Made by a program: the position numbers and the translations under genes. The notes below the pieces were generated by a model that was not told where the DNA came from, made no database searches, and worked only from the letters and a program-made list of their open reading frames with translations. A DNA stretch of 64,000 bases, taken from positions 1 through 64,000 of the forward strand of contig JAJUGZ010000006.1 in the NCBI GenBank assembly GCA_029265715.1, given 5' to 3'. Source of the stretch: Bacteroidota bacterium (lineage in GTDB: Bacteria; Bacteroidota; Bacteroidia; Bacteroidales; Prolixibacteraceae). Positions 44,861 through 54,600 of the stretch are shown in pieces (within the stretch, counting starts at the first letter, position 1; each line of letters opens with the position of its first letter).

Positions 44861-46144
44861 ATGAAATGGCTTGCTTGTATCGTACTTACTGCTTTTTTGA
44901 TTGTTTTCCAGGTTACTCCAAGATTTTCGTTGGGCGAGTATGCCAACTCTTTTCGTGAATTGAACATGAAAGGGCTAAATTTTAGGGTCAGCAACGAAAA
45001 CTCAGAATTCAAATATTCCGGTTTTATCAAGAGCCAAGCCGAAAATCTGATCAGACAGTGGAACATGGCAGGAATGTCGATGGCTGTTGTTAAAAATGGG
45101 AAATTAGTTTATGCCCACGGTTTTGGCTTGGGAGACAAAGAAAATGAACAGCCGGTTTCTCCGGGCAATTTATTTCGCATTGCCAGTGTTTCGAAGCTGA
45201 TTACTGCTGTTGGTATTATGAAACTTGTCGAAGATGGCAAACTATCGCTCGAATCAAAGGTCTTCGGGCCAAGCGGCATTCTGAAAGACACACTCTTCTC
45301 CAATGTCCGCGACAAAAGGCTTTATCAGGTAACTGTTCGTCATTTGCTTACCCATTCCGGAGGTTGGTCCCAAGCTTATGGAGATCCTGCGTTTAACTCG
45401 TTAAAAGTTGCTGAACTGGTTGGAGATACACCTCCGGCAACTATTCAAACATATTATAAGTTCATAAGTAGCAGGCGTTTACATTTTACTCCCGGAACCC
45501 GAACTTCGTATTCAAATATGGGGTATATGTTCTTAGGCTCGGTTATCGAAGCTGTTTCCGGGAAAAAGTATGAAGATTACATCCGGAATGAGATATTGAT
45601 CCCTCATGGTATTCTGGATATGTATATTGGACGAAGTAGTCTGGAGGACAGGCGATTAAATGAGGTAAAATATTATGACCAGCCAAACGGGGAGGCCATT
45701 CCTTCGTTTGAAAATCCGGAAGAAATGGCCGCAAAACCGTATGGCGGTAACCCAATCGAGCTGCTTGGACCTGCCGGTGGATGGATCGCATCTTCAATTG
45801 AACTGGCTAAGCTGGTTGTCCTTATCGATGGTTGGAGTAATGTAAAAGATATACTGCCACAACATTTAATCAATCAGATGGTTGACGATACAAAATTCAG
45901 GGGTCCGCTGGGCTGGAAAACCATCACAAAAAATGGAGATTGGATTCGTACCGGGAGTATGGCCGGAACTTCAGCGATGATCAAAAGGCAGGCCGATGGT
46001 ACTTCCTGGGTTATTATTTTTAATGCAAGTAACTGGAAAGGCTCACGGTTCCCAGTCGAAATTGACGCTTTTATGAGAAGAATCGAGAATAAAGTAGATG
46101 CCTGGCCGCGACAAGATTTGTTCTCTTTATATAACCTCAATTGA
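44861..46144 (+). CDS. Serine hydrolase of the beta-lactamase / class C PBP family
   Basis: 427 residues. N-terminal signal or anchor (WLACIVLTAFLIVFQVTP), then the beta-lactamase fold with the catalytic SxxK in RIASVSKLITAVG and the YxN motif in TSYSNMGYMFLG; GWIRTGSMAGTSAMI near the end fits the third box. It is exported and may be an esterase or peptidase rather than an antibiotic-hydrolysing enzyme; the family is functionally broad. The ATG at 44861 is used; the track M one codon earlier is a GTG. It follows pyrD by 13 bp and may share its transcript. Confidence 0.85.
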   Translation: MKWLACIVLTAFLIVFQVTPRFSLGEYANSFRELNMKGLNFRVSNENSEFKYSGFIKSQAENLIRQWNMAGMSMAVVKNGKLVYAHGFGLGDKENEQPVSPGNLFRIASVSKLITAVGIMKLVEDGKLSLESKVFGPSGILKDTLFSNVRDKRLYQVTVRHLLTHSGGWSQAYGDPAFNSLKVAELVGDTPPATIQTYYKFISSRRLHFTPGTRTSYSNMGYMFLGSVIEAVSGKKYEDYIRNEILIPHGILDMYIGRSSLEDRRLNEVKYYDQPNGEAIPSFENPEEMAAKPYGGNPIELLGPAGGWIASSIELAKLVVLIDGWSNVKDILPQHLINQMVDDTKFRGPLGWKTITKNGDWIRTGSMAGTSAMIKRQADGTSWVIIFNASNWKGSRFPVEIDAFMRRIENKVDAWPRQDLFSLYNLN

Positions 46145-46168
46145 AAAATATAATCTGTTGATTTGTAG

Positions 46169-46199
46169 CGACCGGACCAAAAATCCGGTCGTTTTTATT
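46169..46199 (+). terminator. Hairpin terminator after the serine hydrolase
   Basis: CGACCGGA and TCCGGTCG form a perfect 8-bp stem around CCAAAAA, followed by TTTTTATTTT. Confidence 0.85.
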
Positions 46200-46340
46200 T
46201 TATCCCGCCAGATACGAAAGCTGCATGAAGTATTTACTTCTGAATATATTGTTTTTGCACGAGCCCTGCTTGAACATTTCATTTTATCTCTTGTTAGATA
46301 TGGTGAAATTTTAAGATCTCGAAATGTTAAATAAATAAAA

Positions 46341-47651
46341 ATGTCAGAATTTAAAATACTTATGCCTAAATTAGGCGAAAGCGTCCAGGAGGCTACAATT
46401 ACCAAATGGTTCGTAAAAGAGGGAGATAAAATTGAAGAAGATGGCGCCTTGTTTGAGGTTGCAACGGATAAAGTTGATTCAGAAATACCTTCGCCGGTCG
46501 ATGGGATCATTGCAAAAATTTTTTTCAAGGAAGGCGATGTTGTTCCGGTTGGCGTTACTGTCGCGGTTATCAATCTGGATGGAGAGGAGAGTGATTCGAC
46601 TGAAGCCATAAAACCTGAAAAATCAACAGATACAGGGAAGATAGAAGAACGCAGTCCGGAAAGTTCTGGAAATGAAGAAAACATTAAACCAACCCGTTTT
46701 TATTCTCCGTTAGTTAAATCGATTGCTAAATCTGAAAACATAAGTATTTCAGAACTTGAAACAATCAGTGGGTCGGGGGCCGGAGGTCGTGTACAGAAAG
46801 CTGACGTATTGAAATACATAGAAAATCGGGGCAAAGCAACTATTCCCGTTGCGCCGGCAACCTCGGTTTCTTCAGATGTTTCTGAATCGAAATCCCTTTC
46901 CGTGCCACATGCAGCGCCCAAGGTTTCAGTTTCAATTGGAGCTAACGACCAAATAATCGAAATGGATCGGGTCAGGAAACTTATTGCTGAGCATATGGTT
47001 ATGTCAAAGCAAGTTAGCCCGCATGTAACCTCAGTTGTTGAAGCCGATGTGACCAATCTGGTCTTGTGGCGTAATCGGGTTAAAGATCAGTTTAACGAAA
47101 AATATGGAGAGAAAATAACATTCATGCCCGTATTTACAGAAGCAGTTGCCAAAGCGCTTACCGAATATCCTTTGGTAAATTCATCGGTCGACGAAACCCG
47201 GATTATCATGAAAAAGGATGTAAATATTGGCATTGCCGTGGCCAAACCTGATGGGAACCTGGTTGTTCCGGTTATTCGGAATGCTGAGCAGAAAAACCTG
47301 GTCGGCTTGACCAAATCGCTCAACCAGTTGGCTGAAGGAGCCCGTAAAAACAAATTAACGCCTGAAGATTTTCAGGGAGGAACCTTTACAATTACCAATT
47401 TTGGTTCGTTCCGGAACATTATCGGCACCCCAATTATCAATCAGCCACAAGTTGCCATTCTCGCGACCGGAAGCATTGAAAAGAAACCAGCAGTAATGGA
47501 AACGCCAACCGGCGATGCCATTGTGGTACGACACAAAATGTTTTTATCCCTCTCGTACGACCACCGCATCATTGATGGTGCGTATGGTGGTGCATTTTTG
47601 CGGCGAATAGCTGATATTTTAGAAAGTTTTGATGTTGATCGAGAAATTTAA
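46341..47651 (+). CDS. 2-oxoacid dehydrogenase E2 (dihydrolipoyl acyltransferase)
   Basis: 436 residues. Lipoyl domain with the lipoylated lysine in VATDKVDSEIPSP (about residue 42), E3/E1-binding domain (YSPLVKSIAKSENISISEL), and the catalytic acyltransferase domain ending in LSLSYDHRIIDGAYGG with the HxxxDG active site. It moves the acyl group from E1-bound TPP to CoA. The neighbour encodes fused E1 alpha and beta, and the branched-chain (BkdC) type is favoured because of the E1 form, though pyruvate cannot be excluded. No E3 gene is in the window. Confidence 0.9.
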   Translation: MSEFKILMPKLGESVQEATITKWFVKEGDKIEEDGALFEVATDKVDSEIPSPVDGIIAKIFFKEGDVVPVGVTVAVINLDGEESDSTEAIKPEKSTDTGKIEERSPESSGNEENIKPTRFYSPLVKSIAKSENISISELETISGSGAGGRVQKADVLKYIENRGKATIPVAPATSVSSDVSESKSLSVPHAAPKVSVSIGANDQIIEMDRVRKLIAEHMVMSKQVSPHVTSVVEADVTNLVLWRNRVKDQFNEKYGEKITFMPVFTEAVAKALTEYPLVNSSVDETRIIMKKDVNIGIAVAKPDGNLVVPVIRNAEQKNLVGLTKSLNQLAEGARKNKLTPEDFQGGTFTITNFGSFRNIIGTPIINQPQVAILATGSIEKKPAVMETPTGDAIVVRHKMFLSLSYDHRIIDGAYGGAFLRRIADILESFDVDREI

Positions 47652-47676
47652 CTGATTGAAAAACAACCATATAAAT

Positions 47677-49719
47677 ATGAATGAATATCCAAAAGTCTAT
47701 TCTGTAAAGACAACCCCCAAAGAAACCCTTACGAAATGGTACCGGTTGATGACGTTGGGGCGTGCCATCGATGACAAAGCCCCGAATTATCTGAAACAAG
47801 CCATTGGCTGGTCTTATCATGCCCCGTATGCCGGACATGATGGAATTCAGCTGGCCATCGGACAAATCTTCGAAAAAAAGGTTGATCATATTTTTCTATA
47901 CTACCGAGATCTTCTGACTGCACTTTCCTGCGGAATGACAGCCGAAGAAATTATTCTGAATGGTATTTCAAAGGCGACTGATCCAACGAGTGGCGGACGC
48001 CATATGTCAAACCATTTTGCCAAACCGGCCTGGAATATCCACAATGTGTCTTCATTAACCGGGAACCACACACTTCATGCAGTAGGAGTAGCACGTGCTA
48101 TTAAATACTACGACAAAAAGGCCGTTGCGATAAGCGTTCAGGGTGAATCGTCGCTATCCGAAGGCTATGTTTATGAAGCTATCAATGGGGCTTCGCGCGA
48201 AAAACTACCAGTCATTTTTGCAGTTCAGGATAATGGCTATGGGATTTCTGTTCCCAAAAAAGATCAGACAGCGAACCGAAAGGTTACCAATAACTTTGTC
48301 GGATTCAAGAATTTGAGAGTCATACATTGCAATGGGAAAGATGTTTTTGATTCAATGAACGCGATGACTGAAGCCAAGCGTCATGCCCTTGCAACCGGAA
48401 TGCCGGTTATCGTACAGGCCAACTGCGTTCGCATTCATTCTCATTCAAATTCAGATAGGCACGAATTATACCGTTCGGAAGCCGAGCGTGAGTATGTTAA
48501 AGAATACGATCCGCTGGAAAAGTTCAAGCGGATGCTTTTACGTTACAACCGGTTCACTGCCGAAGAATTGGCGGTACTCGAGGCAGAATCAGCTGCCGAG
48601 CTTAAAGAAGCCCATAAAAAAGCTTTAAAAGCTCCGGATCCCGATCCGAACACCTATGATCAATTTGTGCTTCCGGAGCCCTATGTGAGCATAAAATACC
48701 CCAATGGTACCCATAACCAAGAGGGAGAAAAGAAGAAGCTCATTACGGCCCTCAATGAAACGCTGAAAGCGGAATTCAGACATAATCCGGATACGTTCAT
48801 ATGGGGACAAGACATGGCCAATAAAGATAAAGGAGGAGTCTTCAACGTTTCGAAAGGAATGCAGCAGGAATTCGGGCCAAAACGGGTTTTTAATGCCCCA
48901 ATCGCTGAAGATTTCATTGTTGGTACGGCAAACGGAATGTCGCGTTTTGATGAAAAAATCCGGATTGTGGTCGAAGGGGCCGAATTTGCAGATTATTTCT
49001 GGCCCGCGATGGAGCAGTATGTTGATTCGAGCCATGACTACTGGCGTTCAAATGGGAAATTTACCCCCAATGTGACCATCCGGCTTGCGTCGGGCGGATA
49101 TATTGGTGGCGGATTATACCATTCGCAGACCATAGAGGGAGCATTGACTACCATTCCGGGAGTTCGGATTGTTTATCCTTCATTTGCCGACGATGCTGCC
49201 GGATTATTGCGTACAGCAATGCGTTCGCGTGGCATGACTATGTTTATGGAACCCAAAGCTCTTTATAATGATCCGAAAGCTGCCACTGTAATTCCTGATG
49301 ATTTTGAGGTACCTTTTGGAAAAGCCAGGATTCGTCGGGAAGGAACAGATCTTTCCATGATCACATACGGAAACACCACACACATGTGTTTGGAAGCTGC
49401 CGAAAAACTGGCATCGGAAGGATATAGCGTCGAAGTCGTGGATATCCGGTCGTTGGTACCGCTTGATAAGGAAACGATACTCAACAGCGTCAAAAAAGTC
49501 GGGAAAGTAATGGTTGTCCATGAAGATAAAGTTCATTCCGGATTTGGGGCTGAAATTGCTTCGATGATTATGGAAGAAGCTTTTGAATATCTGGATTCTC
49601 CGGTAAAAAGGGTTGGTTCAACATTTACACCGGTGGGATTTCATCGTTCATTCGAGCGGATCATTCTACCAAATACAGAGAAAATATACCAGGCAGCCAA
49701 ACAAGTTTTATCGTATTAA
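47677..49719 (+). CDS. 2-oxoacid dehydrogenase E1, fused alpha and beta subunits
   Basis: 680 residues from the ATG at 47677; the track starts at a TTG seven codons earlier. The alpha part (to about residue 330) has GRHMSNHFAKPAWNIHNVSS and the TPP-binding VQGESSLSEGYVYEAINGAS. The beta part has WGQDMANKDKGGVFNVSKGM, NAPIAEDFIVGTANGMS and GYIGGGLYHSQTIEGAL. It decarboxylates a 2-oxoacid, most likely from branched-chain amino acids, and transfers the acyl group to E2, whose gene lies 25 bp upstream. Single-polypeptide E1 is the usual form in Bacteroidota. Confidence 0.92.
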   Translation: MNEYPKVYSVKTTPKETLTKWYRLMTLGRAIDDKAPNYLKQAIGWSYHAPYAGHDGIQLAIGQIFEKKVDHIFLYYRDLLTALSCGMTAEEIILNGISKATDPTSGGRHMSNHFAKPAWNIHNVSSLTGNHTLHAVGVARAIKYYDKKAVAISVQGESSLSEGYVYEAINGASREKLPVIFAVQDNGYGISVPKKDQTANRKVTNNFVGFKNLRVIHCNGKDVFDSMNAMTEAKRHALATGMPVIVQANCVRIHSHSNSDRHELYRSEAEREYVKEYDPLEKFKRMLLRYNRFTAEELAVLEAESAAELKEAHKKALKAPDPDPNTYDQFVLPEPYVSIKYPNGTHNQEGEKKKLITALNETLKAEFRHNPDTFIWGQDMANKDKGGVFNVSKGMQQEFGPKRVFNAPIAEDFIVGTANGMSRFDEKIRIVVEGAEFADYFWPAMEQYVDSSHDYWRSNGKFTPNVTIRLASGGYIGGGLYHSQTIEGALTTIPGVRIVYPSFADDAAGLLRTAMRSRGMTMFMEPKALYNDPKAATVIPDDFEVPFGKARIRREGTDLSMITYGNTTHMCLEAAEKLASEGYSVEVVDIRSLVPLDKETILNSVKKVGKVMVVHEDKVHSGFGAEIASMIMEEAFEYLDSPVKRVGSTFTPVGFHRSFERIILPNTEKIYQAAKQVLSY

Positions 49720-49729
49720 AAACATTATC

Positions 49730-50239
49730 ATGAGCAAAATAGGAATATTTTATAGCTTCAGATCAACCAAAACGGCCAAAGCAGCTGAAAAAATAATTGA
49801 AGCCTTTGGAAATGATTATCAGATTGATAAAATCGATGCCGACACCGTTAACGAAGAGCAGTTTTTATCCTACAATAAACTGATCTTAGGTGTTCCAACC
49901 TGGTTCGATGGCGAACTGCCAAACTATTGGGATGAATTTGTGCCGGCATTGGAAGATTTGGACTTAACCGGAAAGAAAGTGGCCGTTTGGGGCATGGGAG
50001 ATCAGGTTGGTTATCCGGAAAACTTTGGAGATGCTGCCGGGATTATGTGTGAATTGCTGTCGTCGAGAGGCGCAATAATTATTGGAGCCACCTCAACTGA
50101 CGGTTATGTTTTTGAATCATCCAAAGCTTTGGTTGGCAATAAATTTTGCGGACTGATTCTTGATCAGGAAAATCAAGCCCGTTTATCTTCTCATAGAATA
50201 GAACAGTGGGTTAATGATTTAAAGAAAAACTTCAAGTAA
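49730..50239 (+). CDS. Long-chain flavodoxin
   Basis: 169 residues from the ATG at 49730; the track ORF runs back into the E1 gene. FMN phosphate loop YSFRSTKTAKAAEKI is a slightly altered form of the usual SxTGNT loop; the aromatic loops GVPTWFDGELPNYW and GMGDQVGYPENFGDA are standard, and the 20-residue insertion puts it in the long-chain class. It replaces ferredoxin as a low-potential electron carrier when iron is short and could serve the PFOR encoded at 51.7-55.2 kb. It is 10 bp after the E1 gene. Confidence 0.92.
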   Translation: MSKIGIFYSFRSTKTAKAAEKIIEAFGNDYQIDKIDADTVNEEQFLSYNKLILGVPTWFDGELPNYWDEFVPALEDLDLTGKKVAVWGMGDQVGYPENFGDAAGIMCELLSSRGAIIIGATSTDGYVFESSKALVGNKFCGLILDQENQARLSSHRIEQWVNDLKKNFK

Positions 50240-50259
50240 GATCACGCAATAAGGTATAC

Positions 50260-50298
50260 AAGGCATGACTGATTCGTCAAATTAGTCGTGCCTTTTTT
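50260..50298 (+). terminator. Hairpin terminator after flavodoxin
   Basis: AAGGCATGACT and AGTCGTGCCTT form a stem with one wobble, followed by TTTTTT. Confidence 0.8.
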
Positions 50299-50451
50299 AT
50301 TTCTTAATGTTATGGGAAACTTCTGCTGCTTTAAAACGGTTATCTTTGTAATATAGATTTGGCAACTTGTGTGTTTAAATTTAATTGGCACATACAATTT
50401 AGTTAAGTCATGTAAAATATTTAATGACAGAAGGATATAAACACAACTAAA

Positions 50452-50925
50452 ATGATGAAAAAGAAAAAAGTTATTGCCTTGGTCGCACACGACAACCGTA
50501 AAAAAGATATGATCGAATGGGTTTCGTGGAACTGGAAAGAATTAGCCCCTCACAGTCTGATTTGTACTGGAACTACCGGGAAGCTGGTTGAAGAAAAGGT
50601 TAATGAGATTTGTCAGGAGAATGATATTATTCCGCCCGACGTTTTAAAATTAAAATCTGGCCCTTTGGGTGGCGATCAGCAATTAGGAGCTATGATCTGT
50701 GAAGGAAAGGTTGATGTGCTAATTTTCTTTTGGGACCCAATGCAACCTCAACCGCACGATGTGGATGTTAAAGCGCTTCTGCGGATCTCAACACTTTATA
50801 ATATTCCGACAGCGATCAATCGTTCATCTGCTGATTTTTTGATATCATCAGAACTTTTTCATCAAGAATACGAACCGTTGTTAAAAGACTACAGCGCTTA
50901 TATCAAAAGGGATATTAATATTTGA
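50452..50925 (+). CDS. mgsA: Methylglyoxal synthase
   Basis: 157 residues. IALVAHDNRKKDMIEW carries the early His and Asp of the family, CTGTTGKLVEE the phosphate loop, KSGPLGGDQQLGAMI the catalytic Asp region, and FFWDPMQPQPHDVDVKALLR the conserved end of the fold. It converts dihydroxyacetone phosphate to methylglyoxal and phosphate, a bypass of lower glycolysis under phosphate limitation. Start may be at 50452 or the next ATG. It stands alone between a terminator and a small ORF. Confidence 0.95.
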   Translation: MMKKKKVIALVAHDNRKKDMIEWVSWNWKELAPHSLICTGTTGKLVEEKVNEICQENDIIPPDVLKLKSGPLGGDQQLGAMICEGKVDVLIFFWDPMQPQPHDVDVKALLRISTLYNIPTAINRSSADFLISSELFHQEYEPLLKDYSAYIKRDINI

Positions 50926-51014
50926 TTCTTTTTTACACATTATTAACAAATAGATAAAATCAGGGTCTTGCGTTTGGTTAAGTAGCTTTTTAAATTTGAT
51001 AAAAACAATTAGCC

Positions 51015-51194
51015 ATGGAACAAGACAGATTAAAGAAAATGATTAAAGCAATGTATCTTCTGAGGGAGATTCTGCTAAAAAAGCACGAGAATGATCGGGC
51101 ATTCAAGTTCAAGTCTAAGTCGAAAGTACTTGGAGAAGTTGACGAGATAATTGATATGGGGCTAGAAGAGTTTTATGCTCCGAGGATGAATTGA
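51015..51194 (+). CDS. Small basic hypothetical protein (59 residues)
   Basis: Just under the track limit. Reads MEQDRLKKMIKAMYLLREIL then KKHENDRAFKFKSKSK and ends EEFYAPRMN. It is mostly helical with alternating Lys and Leu/Ile, and it has no signal or membrane segment. A strong terminator 27 bases after its stop and the ATG preceded by spaced purines support a real gene. I do not recognise the family; nucleic acid binding is only a guess from charge. Confidence 0.55.
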   Translation: MEQDRLKKMIKAMYLLREILLKKHENDRAFKFKSKSKVLGEVDEIIDMGLEEFYAPRMN

Positions 51195-51220
51195 ATCAAA
51201 ACAATAAATTTAGTACAACG

Positions 51221-51257
51221 AAAAAGGTGATTTTCCATGTGGCAAACCACCTTTTTT
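51221..51257 (+). terminator. Hairpin terminator after the 59-residue ORF
   Basis: AAAAAGGTG and CACCTTTTTT flank a loop, with a nested GTGG/CCAC stem. From here to 51625 no further gene was seen; the palindrome TCACTATAGTGA near 51321 is noted only. Confidence 0.7.
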
Positions 51258-51625
51258 ATTTTTTTGCTTTATTTACAAATGCAAATAAGATAAAATTCAG
51301 TATATTAAGCTATTATTGGATCACTATAGTGAAAAGAATGAGCTTTTTTAGAGTTGTTTACAAATGTAATTCACTTAAAAATGGTGGGCCTTGCTATTGA
51401 TTCGTTGTTTGTCATCTTAGCTGAAATTTTTGAAGTCTATTTGTACCAGCTATTTATATAATAACGCCGAATACAAAAAAATAACAGATGATCTGTTAAC
51501 TTGTTTTTCTATGAAGTGGCTGAAACCCGGTCAGTGATGGGAAGTAATTATAAAAAGAGGCCGTCTCAAATGTTTTTTTAAGCTCCTGAGAATTGAATAT
51601 TCGAAAAACTTTTCGGGTAGGCAAT

Positions 51626-51660
51626 AAAAAGAGGGTGTCTCGGACTTTTGAGACACCCTC
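51626..51660 (-). terminator. Hairpin terminator of nifJ
   Basis: On the minus strand GAGGGTGTCTC and GAGACACCCTC pair perfectly over a nine-base loop (AAAAGTCC-type) and are followed by TTTTTATT. It lies 34 bases after the nifJ stop. Confidence 0.85.
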
Positions 51661-51693
51661 CTTGCAAGACAATATATCAGTTTGGTTTTTGTA

Positions 51694-54600
51694 TTATTCA
51701 GCTTTTGAATAATCCATAGCTGCCATCCGTTTGTATGATGCCAAACGCCATTTGGCATTTTCTTCGGCTGCAACAAACAATTGGTCAGCTGTTTCAGGAA
51801 AAGCCTTTTTCAGAGAGGTATAACGTACTTCGCCGTTTAGGAATTCTTGGAATTTGCTCCAATCCGGCTCGTTTGAATCGAGGACAAACGGGTTTTTGCC
51901 TTCTTCCTCCAACAGCGGGTTGTAGCGGTACAAACTCCAGTAACCACATTCAACCGCGCGTTTTTCTTCTTCCTGAGAGCGTCCCATCGATGCTTTCAAT
52001 CCGTGGTTAATACAGGGAGCATAAGCAATGATCAGCGACGGGCCCGGATAAGCTTCAGCTTCGCGAATTGCTTTCAGGTACTGAGCCTGATTGGCACCCA
52101 TCGCCACTTGGGCAACATAAACATATCCATAAGACATCGCCATGGCGCCAAGGTCTTTTTTGCGGACACGTTTCCCGGCTGCAGCAAATTTAGCCACAGC
52201 ACCAACTGGAGTTGATTTGGAAGCCTGTCCTCCGGTGTTTGAATAAACTTCGGTATCCATCACCAATACGTTTATATCCTGCCCGGAAGCCAGTACATGA
52301 TCGAGACCGCCGTAGCCGATATCGTAAGCCCAGCCATCGCCGCCGAATACCCAGACTGATTTTTTAACTAAGTATTGTTTCAGCGCAACAATGTCTTTTG
52401 CATACTGCGCATCGTTTCCGGCAAGTACTTTAAGCACGTTGGCTGATACTTCTTCTGATTTTTCTCCATCGAATTTGGCGGCGATCCAAGCTTCAAATGC
52501 TGCTTTTTCAGCTTCAGAAACGCCTGCTTCAATCGCAGCTTTCATGATCGATTCGATACGGTCGCGCTGAGCTGCAACACCTTCGGCCATACCAAAGCCG
52601 TATTCAGCGTTATCTTCGAACAGGGAGTTGGCCCATGCAATCCCTTTGCCGCTTTCTTTGTGTTTGCAATAAGGGGTTGATGGAGCTGATCCACCGTAAA
52701 TGGAAGAGCAACCTGTGGCATTGGCAACCATCATCCGTTCGCCGTAAAGCTGAGAAATTAGTTTGATATAAGGTGTTTCACCACAACCAGCACAAGCTCC
52801 GGAGAACTCGAACAGAGGTTGGGCAAACTGAGAATTTTTAACCGATTTGTTCTTTTCAACTACTTTTTCTTTGTAGCTAACGTTCTTGTCCATGTGTTTC
52901 CAGCGGGCAATTTCAGCTTCCTGAGAACCCAATGGTTTCATTTCAAGCGCTTTGGTTTTAGCCGGACAAACATCGGCGCAATTGCCACAACCAGTACAGT
53001 CGAGCACGCTGACCTGGATACGGAACTGAAGTCCAGGGAATTGTTTGGTCGGCGTAGCAACGCGGGTTTGTGTACCTTCGGGCAATTTGGCCATTTCTTC
53101 TTCGTTGATCAGGAACGGGCGAATTGCGGCATGAGGACAAACATAAGCACACTGGTTACACTGGATACAATTATCAGCCTGCCATTCGGGAACATTGATG
53201 GCGATGCCACGTTTTTCGTAAGCAGAAGTACCAGCTTCGAACGTTCCGTCTTCGGCGCCTGTGAATGTGCTAACTGGCAGGTCGTCGCCTTTCTGGGCGT
53301 TGATCACGTCAACGAATTTGCTGATGTATTCCGGGCGATCTTCGTCTGCAGGAGTATCTGTCAGGACGATATTTTTCCATTCAGCAGGAACAGTGACTTT
53401 TACTACGTTCTGGCCGCCGGCGTCGACTGCCGCATTGTTCATGTTGATAATTTTCTCGCCTTTTTTGCCATACGATTTAATGATGGCTTTTTTCATTTCA
53501 GCAACGGCTGTTTCGTAAGGAATTACGTTGGTAATTTTGAAGAAAGCCGACTGCATGATGGTATTGGTACGGTTGCCCAACCCAATTTCTTCACCCAGTT
53601 TTGTCCCGTTGATGATGTAGAAGTTGATTTCGTTTTCTGCCAGATATTTTTTCATGTGATCGGGCAGGCGTTTCTTTGTTTCTTCTTCATCCCAGATTGA
53701 GTTCAGCAGGAACGAACCGCCTTTTTTCAAGCCTTTCAATACGTCGTACATATTGATATAAGCAGGAACGTGACAGGCAACAAAGTCAGGAGTTGTTACC
53801 AGGTAAGTTGAACGAATCGGTTTGTCGCCAAAACGAAGGTGCGACGAAGTGAAACCGCCTGATTTTTTTGAATCGTAAGCAAAATAAGCCTGGCAATATT
53901 TATTGGTAGCTTCACCAATAATTTTGATCGAGTTTTTGTTGGCGCCTACCGTACCGTCTGAACCCAAACCATAGAATTTAGCTTGATAAGTTCCTTCCGG
54001 AGTGATATTGATTTCAGCCTTCATCGGTAATGATTTGAACGTTACATCGTCAACAATACCGATTGTGAACCCGTTTTTAGGCTCGTTCATTTCCAGGTTC
54101 TCGTAAACTGAAAGGATTTGAGCAGGGGTTGTATCTTTTGACCCCAACCCATAGCGTCCGCCAACAATTAGCGGGGCATTTTCTTTTCCGTAAAATACTT
54201 CTTTAACATCCAGGTACAATGGTTCGCCAGTTGCCCCGGGTTCTTTGCTGCGGTCGAGAACAGCGATCCGTTTAACGGTTTTGGGTAATGCGTTCAGGAA
54301 ATATTTAGCAGAGAACGGGCGGAACAGGTGAACGGCCAACAACCCTACTTTTTTGCCCTGTGTCGATAAATAATCAATTGTTTCGCGAATGGTCTCGGTA
54401 ACCGAACCCATTGCGATAATGATGTTTTCTGCATCCGGAGCGCCGTAATAGGTGAATGGATGATATTCTCGTCCGGTGATTTTAGAAATTTTCTGCATGT
54501 ATTCTTCTACGATATCCGGAACGGCTTCGTAGTAAGAATTCGAAGCTTCTTTTGCCTGGAAGAAAATATCCGGGTTCTGGGCCGTACCACGGGTAACCGG

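Noticed and set aside
51191-51400. 69-residue plus-strand ORF after the small gene
   Set aside because: It begins on a terminator hairpin, uses a TTG start, and has low-complexity AT-rich codons.
52819-53700. 293-residue plus-strand ORF inside nifJ
   Set aside because: It is the opposite-strand shadow of a highly conserved gene and has atypical composition (rich in Phe, Val and Asn).
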